From an uncultured Eubacteriales bacterium (GTDB taxonomy: Bacteria > Bacillota > Clostridia > Christensenellales > UBA1242): DNA of 64,000 nucleotides. The position numbers were made by a program, and so were the translations under genes. The notes below the pieces were generated by a model. It had not been told where the DNA came from. It made no database searches and was given only the letters and a program-made list of their open reading frames with translations. Below are positions 50,225-58,736 of the stretch, piece after piece (positions within the stretch are counted from its first letter, which is position 1; each line of letters opens with the position of its first letter). The stretch is taken from assembly GCA_948695535.1 (NCBI GenBank), contig CAPRTS010000003.1:1-64000 (forward strand). Reading direction: 5' to 3'.

Positions 50225-51431
50225 AAATCTACACCAAGCCAGCAAACCCTTAGCGGAACGTATGCGCCCGCAAGTATTAAGCGAGTTTGTTGGGCAACAA
50301 CACTTGCTGGCAAAAGGTAAGTTATTACGGCGTTTGATTGAGGCGGGACGCGTGCCCAGTGTTATTTTCTATGGTGCTCCGGGCACGGGCAAGACGACTT
50401 TGGCACGCATTATTGCCGACAGCAGTAACGCCAATTTTGTTAAACTTAACGCGGTAGCTACCGGTGTGGCCGAGGTTAAAAATGTAATTGAACAAGCCAA
50501 ACACGATTTTGAATTATACGGCAAGAAAACTTACTTGTTGTTGGATGAATGTCACCGTTGGAACAAAGCCCAAAGTGATTCGTTATTGGGGGCGTTGGAA
50601 GAAGGCTATTTGTTATTGGTTGGTTGCACGACGGAAAATCCCAGTTACAGTATGACGCGGGCGATTGTTTCGCGCTGTTCCGTGTTTGAATTCAAACGAC
50701 TAAGCGAAGGCGAAATTAAAACCATTTTGCAACGCGCAATTAAAAGTTCACAAGGTTTAGCAACGTATAATTTGCAACTTGATGCTGACGCGTTAACTTA
50801 TTTCGCTACGGCGTGCGGTGGCGACGTGCGCAGTGCTTTGAATGGTTTAGAATTATGTGCGGTTACCAGTCACCCGAATGCTGATGGGCAAATTATGGTT
50901 AACAAAGCCGTGGCGGCGGAGTGCTTGCAAAAAAAAGCCTTGAATTTAGATGAAGATGTTTATTATCACATTTTAAGTGCCTTTTGTAAAAGCCTGCGAG
51001 GTAGTGATGTTACAGCAGCTTTGTATTATGCTAACCGCTTGATTGCCGCCGGTATTGAACCGCAAATTTTAGCACGGCGCACGATAGCTCATGCCAGTGA
51101 AGACGTGGGGTTGGCGGATCCGCAGGCTTTGGTACAGGCTAACGCTGCTTTATACGCGCTGGATAATCTAGGTATGCCCGAAGGTAACTTAGCGTTGACG
51201 CAAGCCATCATTTACGTATGTCAAGCACCAAAAGACAACCGTGTGGTAGTGGCCATGAACGCAGCTCAAAATGATGCCGTTAACCACCCCGATGATCGGG
51301 TGCCTGACTACCTAAAAAATCACACTGCCGCCAGTAAAAATTATAAATACCCACATGATTTTGGTGGTTATGTCGAGCAACAATATTTACCCGACAGTTT
51401 GGTGGGACGTAATTATTTCCCGACCAAGTAA
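50208..51431 (+). CDS. rarA: Replication-associated recombination protein RarA
   Basis: RarA (MgsA) is a clamp-loader-related AAA+ ATPase acting at stalled forks. The 407-residue product has Walker A YGAPGTGKTTLAR near residue 56, Walker B LLLDECHRWNKAQ near 106, sensor 1 GCTTENPS and the C-terminal MgsA tetramerisation region with HASEDVGLADP near 300 and PDYLKNHTAAS then YKYPHDFGGYVEQQYLP at the end. AGGAG lies before the ATG inside rimO. Confidence 0.95.
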   Translation: MENLFENLHQASKPLAERMRPQVLSEFVGQQHLLAKGKLLRRLIEAGRVPSVIFYGAPGTGKTTLARIIADSSNANFVKLNAVATGVAEVKNVIEQAKHDFELYGKKTYLLLDECHRWNKAQSDSLLGALEEGYLLLVGCTTENPSYSMTRAIVSRCSVFEFKRLSEGEIKTILQRAIKSSQGLATYNLQLDADALTYFATACGGDVRSALNGLELCAVTSHPNADGQIMVNKAVAAECLQKKALNLDEDVYYHILSAFCKSLRGSDVTAALYYANRLIAAGIEPQILARRTIAHASEDVGLADPQALVQANAALYALDNLGMPEGNLALTQAIIYVCQAPKDNRVVVAMNAAQNDAVNHPDDRVPDYLKNHTAASKNYKYPHDFGGYVEQQYLPDSLVGRNYFPTK

Positions 51432-51487
51432 CCAGGGAGTAGTGCAATAGTGTTATGGTGGGTAAGTAACTTCTGAGTAAAAACTGA

Positions 51488-51517
51488 TTGTCTAAAATGT
51501 TGTGATTGATATATACT
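51488..51517 (+). promoter_or_regulatory. Promoter of the large surface protein gene
   Basis: TTGTCT (51488-51493), 18 bases and TATACT (51512-51517). The ATG at 51519 is too close to the -10 to be transcribed, so 51528 or a later start is used. Confidence 0.5.
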
Positions 51518-51527
51518 AATGTTGACT

Positions 51528-54500
51528 ATGGGGGGAACACCAAAGAAGGTAGCAATGTTGCGAGCATTGTGGCTCTGCTTGGCAGTGTTTTTTTCCCTGT
51601 TAGCTGTAACCGCAACCAGCAACTTATTGGGTACTGTCGCTCGTGAAGAGCGTGGGGGGACATTGGAACCCAGTAATAACGTATATGAAGATCCGGACTT
51701 ATACACCGAATGGATTAACTTAGTTTCGGGTGAAGAATATGGGTTTTCGAACCATCCGTTTGGCACCAAAACAATTTACATTATGGACGAAGGCGAGTTA
51801 GCCAATCTTAATCGCGCTTTAACCATGAACGTCAACGATTACTCGGGGTATACATTTATTTTAGCAAGCGACCTTGATATGTCGAAAAAATATCCTTCCA
51901 GTGAAAGTAAAGAACCAGTCCCTGCCGTATGGACACCAATTAACACCACGCCGGGAACTAACACCGGAATTATTTTTGATGGTAATGGGAAGAAAATCAG
52001 TAACTTGTTAATGATTATGAATGACGACGAAACTGTAACTGACGGAGTTAGGGCAAACAATGGTTTCGGTTTCTTTGGTAATTTAACGGGCTGCACGGTA
52101 CGCAATGTAACGTTTGAAAATCCGGTCATTAAATATACATATGTTGGGGACAGCAAAACCTCAACTGACCCAGAACGTCCTACTGCTCCCGTGCCAGTGG
52201 GAATTGGTGTGGTCGCGGGAATCGCGGAAAATGCTTACGTGAACAAGGTGAATATTGTTAACCCACAAATAACGGTGACAACCAATAATGCTAATGGTCA
52301 CAGTCTTTACGTGGGTGGTGTGGTTGGCAAAATGGTTTACGACGCTTATGATGCGACGCCGTTGTTGCAAAGCGTAACCAACCCTGATGACCCTACTGAC
52401 GTTGAGCACCGTTGGGGGGTTGACACGGTGACGGTAACTGCGGGCGAAGGTACTAAATTTGACGTAACGGTGACCCCGGGGTCAGAGACTTATAATCAAA
52501 CTTACGGTATGGCAACCTTTGGTTATATTGGTGGAGTAGTCGGTTACAACAATTCGGCCAAGGTTATTAACAGCAAGGTGCAAGGGCTAAATATTAATCC
52601 GCAAATTCCGGAAAATGCTTTCGGTAATTATTACGTTGGTGGGTTGGCCGGTTTCTCTATGCTGCGTGTTAAAACCTTAAACGATGTGGTCTTGGCCGGG
52701 GTAATTAACAACGTAATTATCGACAGCACGGTCACCAGCGGTAATGTTAACACTGATAGTATTGCTAGGACTGTTTATTCCGTGCATTCGGGGGCTTTGG
52801 TTGGTCAAATTTATGATAGTTGGGTGTACAATAATATCGCCATTAACGATGACAAATCTTTGCCGCTGTATGGCTCGTTTTGGAATCGTAAGTATAATAT
52901 TTTTTATGACTCTTGTTTGGGTTACTTCGATTATGAAAGGCTTTTAGGTAGTGATTATTTCTTGATCGGTGAAGAAACTGTGCTGGCGGGGGAAACTGTT
53001 ACAACGCTTGATTTTAGTCGGTGTAAACCACAGTTGTATGGTTATTATTGGGTGTGTCGTCATCACACAGTAAAAGACGATAAAGTTATTTTCCCTTATC
53101 TAAGTGACAATTCTGAAAACGAAAATTTTGAACTTTACGCCAACCAGTATAACTTTCAAATGACTAAGCAGGAATTTGCAACTTTCAAAAACGGGGCAGT
53201 GTTTGGCAAGTTTGCTGATTTTGAAAATAAGGACGGAAATTTCTTCGAAATCGGTAAACAAAGAGTGTTGTACGAAGCTCCTTACCGCGGTACGGCAGAA
53301 CCCGGTAAGGGGGACTATAACGACCAAACAAGAATACGAAAAGCGGTTAACGAATTGCGAGTATGGAAAGTGGATGAGAACGGCGAACCCGGATTTGGCG
53401 ATAATTTGGGTTACGATTACGATGTTGTTTTTCATGCCAATGGCGAGAATATGAAACACGACTTTGGCGATGCGGGGCGTGCCAATGCCGGGTGGGTGCA
53501 AAAGGGCGAATATGAATACATGGATACAATTTTGACCCAAAAAATTAAAAAATATAAGTATAAAGAAAAAATTGAATCTTTAACTGGCCAAGAAATGCCG
53601 ACTTGCGAAGGTTGGAAATTTGATGGTTGGTATGCTGATGCCGATTGCCAAGATCGTGACGAAAGTGAGCAGTTTAATTTTGCTACTGCCGAGATGAAAG
53701 GAAGCACCATTAATCTTTATGCGAAGTGGGTAGTTAAAACGTACGATGTGGAATATTACCTAGACGAAAATGATGCGGAGCCTTATCGTGTTGACCACGG
53801 AGTTGTTTATGGCAGTTATATAATGAAACCGGCCGATCCTGAATTACCAGCAACTGAACAGTTTTTAGGTAAGTCGTTTGCTGGCTATTGGTATTACTTA
53901 GAAGCTTATTACGAATACGATGAAAATGGAAACCCAGTGGGGGAACCGGAGTACCGCGAAGCTGGTGAATGGGTGTTTGATAATGTTGAGAATTACAGCC
54001 CGATGCCGGGACAAGTCTTGAAATTATACGCAGGTATTCAAGACGATTTCGTAATCTTACGGGAAGTGATGGAATCAACGGAGGTTCAATTTGCGTTAAC
54101 TCACCAAGATTGTTATACTGCGGATAGTTTCAAAATTTTTCAAACCGCTTATGATAACGGGCGGGCTGTTATGGAAGCGTCAAGCAATTTACCGGATGAC
54201 CAAACAGTTAGTCAAGTTGTTGCTACCATACGGGACACCTTGGCAGCCTTAGTCGTTAACATTGAAGCTTTTAAGGCCTTGCCACCTTTTGACGAAAACG
54301 TTGACCAAAATCGTTATCCATTCTTGTATCAAGATTACGATGCTGCGAGTCCCGATTTTCACCCTTATCGTGACTATACTGATGCTAAACGTGCAGCCTT
54401 GAATTATTTGAATGTGGAAATTGCCAATCCGGATATGTTGCATAATGTGGAACGCTACTTATATATCCGCGATACTTTGCTGAGTAAATACAATAATTTG

Positions 54501-54971
54501 GCGTTTAACCCTAATCCTAATTTGGGAATGAATACAGAATTGGTTAACGCCGTCAAGCAGGGTTATACACAAATTATGCAAACGATTGATGACATAAACC
54601 CTGATGATTATACAAAACAAAGTTGGGATAATGTTAACTTTAACTTGGTAATTGACGATTTTAAAAAAACTTTCAAAAGTGATTACCAAAATCCCTATAT
54701 TGCTGATATGAAAAAGGCGATCGATAATTACCATGCAGCCAAGGCACAGTTGGTACGTAACCAAGGTAATACTGACGTGCCTAATGCAACAGTAGGTAAA
54801 AAATCGGGAGTTGCTTCGCAAATAATAATTGGCGTAATGGTTTTCTTACTGGCGATTGGCGGTGTCAGTGGTTACATTGGCTTTGATCTATACATGAACA
54901 AGAAGGTTAAACCCAAAAAAGAACAAGCCGAAAAGGCTGAACGTGCGGCCGCCGATGATACTTACATCTAA
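51528..54971 (+). CDS. Large membrane-anchored surface protein with InlB-type B repeats
   Basis: The product of about 1147 residues has a signal peptide (AMLRALWLCLAVFFSLLAV) and a beta-helix-like first half with glycine-rich turns (GGVVGKMV, GGVVGYNNS, VGGLAGFSM, split by intervening text) of the GLUG/surface type. Two InlB B-repeat (Flg_new) modules follow near 690-860 (CEGWKFDGWYADADC, INLYAKWV), then a helical region to about 1090, a span (about 1100-1122) and a charged tail KKVKPKKEQAEKAERAA. It probably displays an adhesion or sensing ectodomain. Starts at 51528 or 51555 (after GAAGG) are both possible. Located upstream of infA in its own unit. Confidence 0.75.
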   Translation: MGGTPKKVAMLRALWLCLAVFFSLLAVTATSNLLGTVAREERGGTLEPSNNVYEDPDLYTEWINLVSGEEYGFSNHPFGTKTIYIMDEGELANLNRALTMNVNDYSGYTFILASDLDMSKKYPSSESKEPVPAVWTPINTTPGTNTGIIFDGNGKKISNLLMIMNDDETVTDGVRANNGFGFFGNLTGCTVRNVTFENPVIKYTYVGDSKTSTDPERPTAPVPVGIGVVAGIAENAYVNKVNIVNPQITVTTNNANGHSLYVGGVVGKMVYDAYDATPLLQSVTNPDDPTDVEHRWGVDTVTVTAGEGTKFDVTVTPGSETYNQTYGMATFGYIGGVVGYNNSAKVINSKVQGLNINPQIPENAFGNYYVGGLAGFSMLRVKTLNDVVLAGVINNVIIDSTVTSGNVNTDSIARTVYSVHSGALVGQIYDSWVYNNIAINDDKSLPLYGSFWNRKYNIFYDSCLGYFDYERLLGSDYFLIGEETVLAGETVTTLDFSRCKPQLYGYYWVCRHHTVKDDKVIFPYLSDNSENENFELYANQYNFQMTKQEFATFKNGAVFGKFADFENKDGNFFEIGKQRVLYEAPYRGTAEPGKGDYNDQTRIRKAVNELRVWKVDENGEPGFGDNLGYDYDVVFHANGENMKHDFGDAGRANAGWVQKGEYEYMDTILTQKIKKYKYKEKIESLTGQEMPTCEGWKFDGWYADADCQDRDESEQFNFATAEMKGSTINLYAKWVVKTYDVEYYLDENDAEPYRVDHGVVYGSYIMKPADPELPATEQFLGKSFAGYWYYLEAYYEYDENGNPVGEPEYREAGEWVFDNVENYSPMPGQVLKLYAGIQDDFVILREVMESTEVQFALTHQDCYTADSFKIFQTAYDNGRAVMEASSNLPDDQTVSQVVATIRDTLAALVVNIEAFKALPPFDENVDQNRYPFLYQDYDAASPDFHPYRDYTDAKRAALNYLNVEIANPDMLHNVERYLYIRDTLLSKYNNLAFNPNPNLGMNTELVNAVKQGYTQIMQTIDDINPDDYTKQSWDNVNFNLVIDDFKKTFKSDYQNPYIADMKKAIDNYHAAKAQLVRNQGNTDVPNATVGKKSGVASQIIIGVMVFLLAIGGVSGYIGFDLYMNKKVKPKKEQAEKAERAAADDTYI

Positions 54972-54982
54972 AAAAAATGTGC

Positions 54983-55011
54983 TTTACAAATTAAATTAAA
55001 TATAGTATTAT
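54983..55011 (+). promoter_or_regulatory. Promoter of the infA-rplQ operon
   Basis: TTTACA (54983-54988), 17 bases and TATTAT (55006-55011), with TATAAC at 55009-55014 as an alternative -10. A leader of about 35 bases follows, ending in AGGAGGGG. Confidence 0.5.
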
Positions 55012-55052
55012 AACAAATATTGTAGGTTCGCCTGCTGGTAGGAGGGGTGTTT

Positions 55053-55301
55053 TTGAGTAAAGATGACGCGATTGAAGTAGAAGGCAAGGTAATTGAAGTG
55101 ATGCGTAATGCTAAATTCAAGGTAATGCTGGCTAATGGTCATGTGATTATGGCGTACTTATCGGGAAAACTTTACAAAAACAACATTAAGATCTTGGAGG
55201 GTGATATGGTGAAATTGGAAATTTCGCCTTATGACCTGAGCAATGGTCGTATTACCTGGCGGAGCAAGGCCTCGGTAGAAAACGGAGGAAATGGACAATG
55301 A
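55053..55301 (+). CDS. infA: Translation initiation factor IF-1
   Basis: IF-1 binds the A site of the 30S subunit during initiation. The 82-residue product is one S1/OB fold: [15 protein letters not shown], then [19 protein letters not shown] and [20 protein letters not shown]. The TTG at 55053 is chosen: it gives the family N-terminus and is seven bases from GGAGG (55041-55045), whereas a GTG at 55047 is too close. secY, adk and map, the usual upstream genes, are absent. rpmJ overlaps its stop codon. Confidence 0.94.
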   Translation: MSKDDAIEVEGKVIEVMRNAKFKVMLANGHVIMAYLSGKLYKNNIKILEGDMVKLEISPYDLSNGRITWRSKASVENGGNGQ

Positions 55302-55432
55302 AAGTAAGAAGCGGTGTAAAACCTATGTGCAACAAATGCAAGGTTATTAAACGCGACGGTACTGTACGGGTAATTTGCGAAAATCCTAAGCACAAGCAAC
55401 GACAACCCCGACCGTCCAAATCGCCCCGATAA
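55298..55432 (+). CDS. rpmJ: 50S ribosomal protein L36
   Basis: This 44-residue protein reads [20 protein letters not shown] at the start and continues [12 protein letters not shown], the full L36 zinc ribbon (Cys11, Cys14, Cys27, His32). It has about seven extra basic and proline-rich residues at the C-terminus compared with the usual 37. The ATG overlaps the infA stop (ATGA), so it is translationally coupled, with GGAGGAA just upstream. Confidence 0.95.
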   Translation: MKVRSGVKPMCNKCKVIKRDGTVRVICENPKHKQRQPRPSKSPR

Positions 55433-55442
55433 GGCAAATTTT

Positions 55443-55478
55443 CACGCGTTCCTCGCGGCTATTGGGAAGGCGTGTTTT
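55443..55478 (+). terminator. Hairpin with T run between rpmJ and rpsM
   Basis: CACGCGTTCC (55443-55452) and GGAAGGCGTG (55465-55474) pair with one mismatch around a 12-base loop, followed by TTTT. It may be a partial terminator, attenuator or r-protein leader structure inside the operon. Confidence 0.45.
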
Positions 55479-55508
55479 ATAGATTAAAAAAAAGAAGAGG
55501 AGAAAATA

Positions 55509-55880
55509 ATGGCAAGAATTAGTGGTGTGGATATACCCAAAGACAAATGCATTAAGTATGCTTTGACGTATATCTATGGCATTGGCGAAAAAACGGCCGA
55601 CAAAATTTGTGCGGTCTGCAAGGTTGACCCGGCAGTACGTACCAAAGATGTCCCCGAAGCCAAAATTAACGAGATTAGAACTTATATTGATAAGAACATT
55701 AAAACCGAAGGCGATTTGCGTCGTGAAGTATCTTTGGATATTAAACGCTTAACCGAAATTGGTTGCTATCGCGGCATTCGTCATCGTAAGGGATTACCCG
55801 TTCGCGGGCAATCGACCAAACAAAACGCGCGCACTCGTAAAGGTCCCAAGAAAATGGTTATCAGGACCAAGTCGGCGTAA
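55509..55880 (+). CDS. rpsM: 30S ribosomal protein S13
   Basis: S13 contacts the P-site tRNA and the subunit bridge. The 123-residue product begins [12 protein letters not shown] and carries [25 protein letters not shown] and the basic end [27 protein letters not shown] precedes the ATG. It follows the hairpin after rpmJ and starts the S13-S11-S4-RpoA-L17 block. Confidence 0.97.
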   Translation: MARISGVDIPKDKCIKYALTYIYGIGEKTADKICAVCKVDPAVRTKDVPEAKINEIRTYIDKNIKTEGDLRREVSLDIKRLTEIGCYRGIRHRKGLPVRGQSTKQNARTRKGPKKMVIRTKSA

Positions 55881-55898
55881 GGAATTAGGAGGATATAA

Positions 55899-56315
55899 AT
55901 GGCAGAAGCAAAATCAAATGCACCGATGAAAAAAAAGCCAACCACCAGGCGTAAACAGAAAAAAACGCTGTCCGCTAAGGGGAAGGCTTACATCAATTCT
56001 TCATTTAATAACACAATTGTTACGTTGACTGACGAAAAGGGCAACGTTATTAACTGGGCTAGTGCGGGGGCTGCCGGCTTTAAGGGCAGTCGTAAATCTA
56101 CCCCCTTTGCGGCACAAACTACGGCGGAAAAAGCAGCTGCTGCCGCCAAAGATTTAGGTTTATTAAAGGTCGATGTCTTTGTTAAAGGACCGGGGGCTGG
56201 TCGCGAAAACGCGATTCGTGCTTTGAATACAGCCGGGTTGGAGGTGTTGTCGATTACTGATACGTCACCAGTGGCACATAATGGTTGCCGTCCGCCCAAA
56301 AGAAGGAGGAAATAA
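55899..56315 (+). CDS. rpsK: 30S ribosomal protein S11
   Basis: S11 lies on the 30S platform. The 138-residue product has a lysine-rich N-terminal tail of about 28 residues, then the S11 core: [55 protein letters not shown] and the end [25 protein letters not shown] precedes the ATG. It overlaps the rpsD start by one base or abuts it. Confidence 0.97.
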   Translation: MAEAKSNAPMKKKPTTRRKQKKTLSAKGKAYINSSFNNTIVTLTDEKGNVINWASAGAAGFKGSRKSTPFAAQTTAEKAAAAAKDLGLLKVDVFVKGPGAGRENAIRALNTAGLEVLSITDTSPVAHNGCRPPKRRRK

Positions 56316-56317
56316 TG

Positions 56318-56938
56318 ATGGCCAGATATATTGGTCCCGATTGCCGACTTTGCCGTCGCGAGGGTTGCAAGTTGTTTTTGAAAGGCGAACGTTGTTTGTC
56401 GGCAAAATGTGCTATGGAAAAGCGTCCCGTTGTGCCGGGGCAACATGGTTTAGCACGCAAAAAGGAAAAAGAATACGGTACACAGTTGCGTGAAAAGCAA
56501 AAAGTTAAACGAGCTTACGGTTTGCAAGAAAAACAATTCCACGAATTGTACGTAAAAGCGGCTAACGCCAAGGGACGTACAGGTGATAATTTGTTAACCT
56601 ATTTGGAACGTCGCTTGGATAACGTGGTCTATCGCATGGGAATTGCTGACAGTCGCAGTGAATCCCGTCAATTAGTTACGCATGGTCACATTACCGTTAA
56701 TGGTAAAGATGTTAACATTCCGTCTTACTTGGTAGATAAAGGTGACATTATTGCGATTAAAGAAACCAAAAAAGATTTGGAAATTTTCAAAGTCTTGAAA
56801 GACCAAAAGATGAGTTTACCAAAATGGTTGGAATTTTCGGGGGCGAAATTAACCGGTAAGGTTCTTGAATTACCAACTCGCGAAGATATCGATTTGAATA
56901 TTCAAGAGAACTTAATTATCGAGTTGTATTCGAAATAA
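56318..56938 (+). CDS. rpsD: 30S ribosomal protein S4
   Basis: S4 nucleates 16S rRNA folding. The 206-residue product starts MARYIGPDCRLCRREGCKLF, with the zinc-type cysteine set (CxxC...C...C), an RRLDNVVYRMGIADSRSESR stretch and the S4 RNA-binding domain QLVTHGHITVNGK. ATGs at 56315 and 56318 are both usable after AGGAGG. In Clostridia rpsD sits here; in Bacillus it lies apart. S4 can regulate its own operon, but no known leader structure was recognised. Confidence 0.97.
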   Translation: MARYIGPDCRLCRREGCKLFLKGERCLSAKCAMEKRPVVPGQHGLARKKEKEYGTQLREKQKVKRAYGLQEKQFHELYVKAANAKGRTGDNLLTYLERRLDNVVYRMGIADSRSESRQLVTHGHITVNGKDVNIPSYLVDKGDIIAIKETKKDLEIFKVLKDQKMSLPKWLEFSGAKLTGKVLELPTREDIDLNIQENLIIELYSK

Positions 56939-56965
56939 AAAGTGAAATAAAGGGAGAAAACAATT

Positions 56966-57934
56966 ATGTTAAAGATGGAATTAACAAAACCAAAAATCAC
57001 GATTACCGAGAGTACAGGTGCTAAAAGTGCACGTTTCGTCATCGAACCGTTAGAACGTAGTTACGGTACTACGTTAGGTAATATGATTCGTCGCGTTGCT
57101 TTGGGTAATTTGCCGGGAACAGCGGTGACAGCAATCCGAATCGCGGGGGTAAACAACGAATTTTCAACCGTTAAAGGTGTGGTTGAAGATGTCACCGATA
57201 TTGTTTTGAACGTCAAGAGTTTGATCTTGAAAGCCTTGACCGATGACATGGAATATACGACGACAATGCACATCAACAAAAAAACGGCTGGCCCAATTTA
57301 TGCCAAAGACATCGAACACGACAGTTTAATTGAAGTTTGCAACCCTGATTTAGTGATTGCTACCTTGGATAGTAATGTTGAATTCAAAATGGAATTGTCA
57401 GTTGCTCGTGGACGTGGTTATGTAGTGGCTAAGGATCAGAAAGGTGCGCACGACAGTATTGGTTACATCGCCGTTGACAGTTTGTACAGCCCAGTAGTTA
57501 AATGTAACTATTTTGTTGAGCCCAGTCGGGTTGGTGGCGATATGAACTATGATAAATTAACTATTGAATTAACCACTAACGGCAGTGCCGAAGCAAAAGA
57601 AGTAGTTGCTTTGGCGGCTAAATTAGTTCAAGACCATTTGAACTTAATGATCAACATGGTGGCGGGTATGGCCGACCACAATACTTTCGTGGAAAGTAAA
57701 GAAGAAACCGTGGAAAAGATTTTTGAAACCAGCATCGAAGATATGGAATTATCGCCACGAAGTGCTAACTGCTTGAACCGCGCTAACATTAAAACGATTC
57801 GCGATTTAACCAGCAAAACCAAGGAAGATATGTTGCGGGTACGTAACTTAGGCTCCAAGAGTTTGGATGAAATTATTTCTAAGTTGGCAAGTTTGGGCTT
57901 GTCATTACGTGCCGAAGAGGAGGGGAACTTTTAA
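56966..57934 (+). CDS. rpoA: RNA polymerase alpha subunit
   Basis: The 322-residue product has the N-terminal assembly domain ([20 protein letters not shown], then [16 protein letters not shown]) and the C-terminal DNA- and activator-binding domain ([33 protein letters not shown]). AAGGGAGA precedes the ATG. Its last base is the first base of the rplQ start region, giving coupled translation. Confidence 0.97.
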   Translation: MLKMELTKPKITITESTGAKSARFVIEPLERSYGTTLGNMIRRVALGNLPGTAVTAIRIAGVNNEFSTVKGVVEDVTDIVLNVKSLILKALTDDMEYTTTMHINKKTAGPIYAKDIEHDSLIEVCNPDLVIATLDSNVEFKMELSVARGRGYVVAKDQKGAHDSIGYIAVDSLYSPVVKCNYFVEPSRVGGDMNYDKLTIELTTNGSAEAKEVVALAAKLVQDHLNLMINMVAGMADHNTFVESKEETVEKIFETSIEDMELSPRSANCLNRANIKTIRDLTSKTKEDMLRVRNLGSKSLDEIISKLASLGLSLRAEEEGNF

Positions 57935-58443
57935 TGAAACCGAAGAAATTAGGACGAGAAACCGCCCAGCATATGGCGATTTTGCGTAGCCAAGTTTCAA
58001 CGTTGTTTTGGACAGGACGCGTAGAAACTACTTTGGCCCGTGCCAAGGCTACTGCTTCATTAGCGGAAAAATATCTGACCTTAGCAATCAACACTTATGC
58101 GGATACTAAAACCGTAGAAAAAGATTTTACCAACGACAAAGGTGTTAAGAGTAAACGCAAAGTGTTAGTCGATGGCCCCAAGAAATTGGCTGCACGTCGT
58201 AAATTGATGGGCTTGGTTTATGATTTGCAAGAAATTCGTAATAAAGACGAAAGCAAAAAAAGTTTTGAAAAACGTACACAAAACATCAATCATCCCATTA
58301 TTGAAAAAGTTTTTAACGAGTTAGCACCTAAGTACGCTAAACGTATTAAAGAAGTTGGTACCGCAGGTGGCTACACACGGGTTTTAAAATTAGGTGTACG
58401 CAAAGGTGACGATGCCATGCGCGCGATGGTCGAATTAGTTTAG
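57934..58443 (+). CDS. rplQ: 50S ribosomal protein L17, enlarged form
   Basis: L17 lines the exit tunnel region. The 169-residue product has [20 protein letters not shown] at the start and ends with [20 protein letters not shown]. Between them, residues about 60-110 hold two lysine-rich insertions flanking LAARRKLMG, making it some 45 residues longer than the usual 115-127. AGAGGAGGGG precedes the ATG. The gene ends four bases inside the convergent veg gene, and its terminator lies within veg. Confidence 0.95.
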   Translation: MKPKKLGRETAQHMAILRSQVSTLFWTGRVETTLARAKATASLAEKYLTLAINTYADTKTVEKDFTNDKGVKSKRKVLVDGPKKLAARRKLMGLVYDLQEIRNKDESKKSFEKRTQNINHPIIEKVFNELAPKYAKRIKEVGTAGGYTRVLKLGVRKGDDAMRAMVELV

Positions 58444-58694
58444 CCAACTTCGTCAATACGAACTTCGCCGCACAAAACGTCATTGTAGGAGTAAGAAAGA
58501 CACGGGATTCGTTCCGTGTTTTTTATTGCCGTTTTTAAGCGCACAACAAAGATACTGGGGAAGGTATTCTCGATAGTTCCCGCATATTGCGAAACGCGTT
58601 TACGACCACGGCAAACCGACATATTAATGTCTTTGCCGGTCATGGCTTCAATTTTGGCTTTGATAGCCGCTAAGGATTGTGATTTTTTACGCAT
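58440..58694 (-). CDS. veg: Veg family protein
   Basis: Veg is a small protein of Firmicutes linked in Bacillus to biofilm and growth-phase control. The 84-residue product has [20 protein letters not shown], then [20 protein letters not shown] and the ending [16 protein letters not shown], which matches the family. The start MRKKSQ at 58694 is preferred over one six codons upstream. The opposing rplQ operon terminator (58500-58524) lies within its coding region. It is divergent from the SPOCS/LysM gene, a common pairing in Clostridia. Confidence 0.85.
   Translation of the reverse strand: MRKKSQSLAAIKAKIEAMTGKDINMSVCRGRKRVSQYAGTIENTFPSIFVVRLKTAIKNTERIPCLSYSYNDVLCGEVRIDEVG
58500..58524 (+). 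terminator. Terminator of the rplQ operon, inside veg
   Basis: ACACGGGA (58500-58507), tetraloop TTCG and TTCCGTGT (58512-58519) form an eight-pair stem with one G-T pair, followed by a T run to 58524. The UUCG loop makes it very stable. It lies 57 bases past the rplQ stop, on the strand opposite veg. Confidence 0.88.
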
Positions 58695-58736
58695 ACTTTG
58701 ATTATTGCCCAAATATTCATTTTATAGGGGGAAAAT

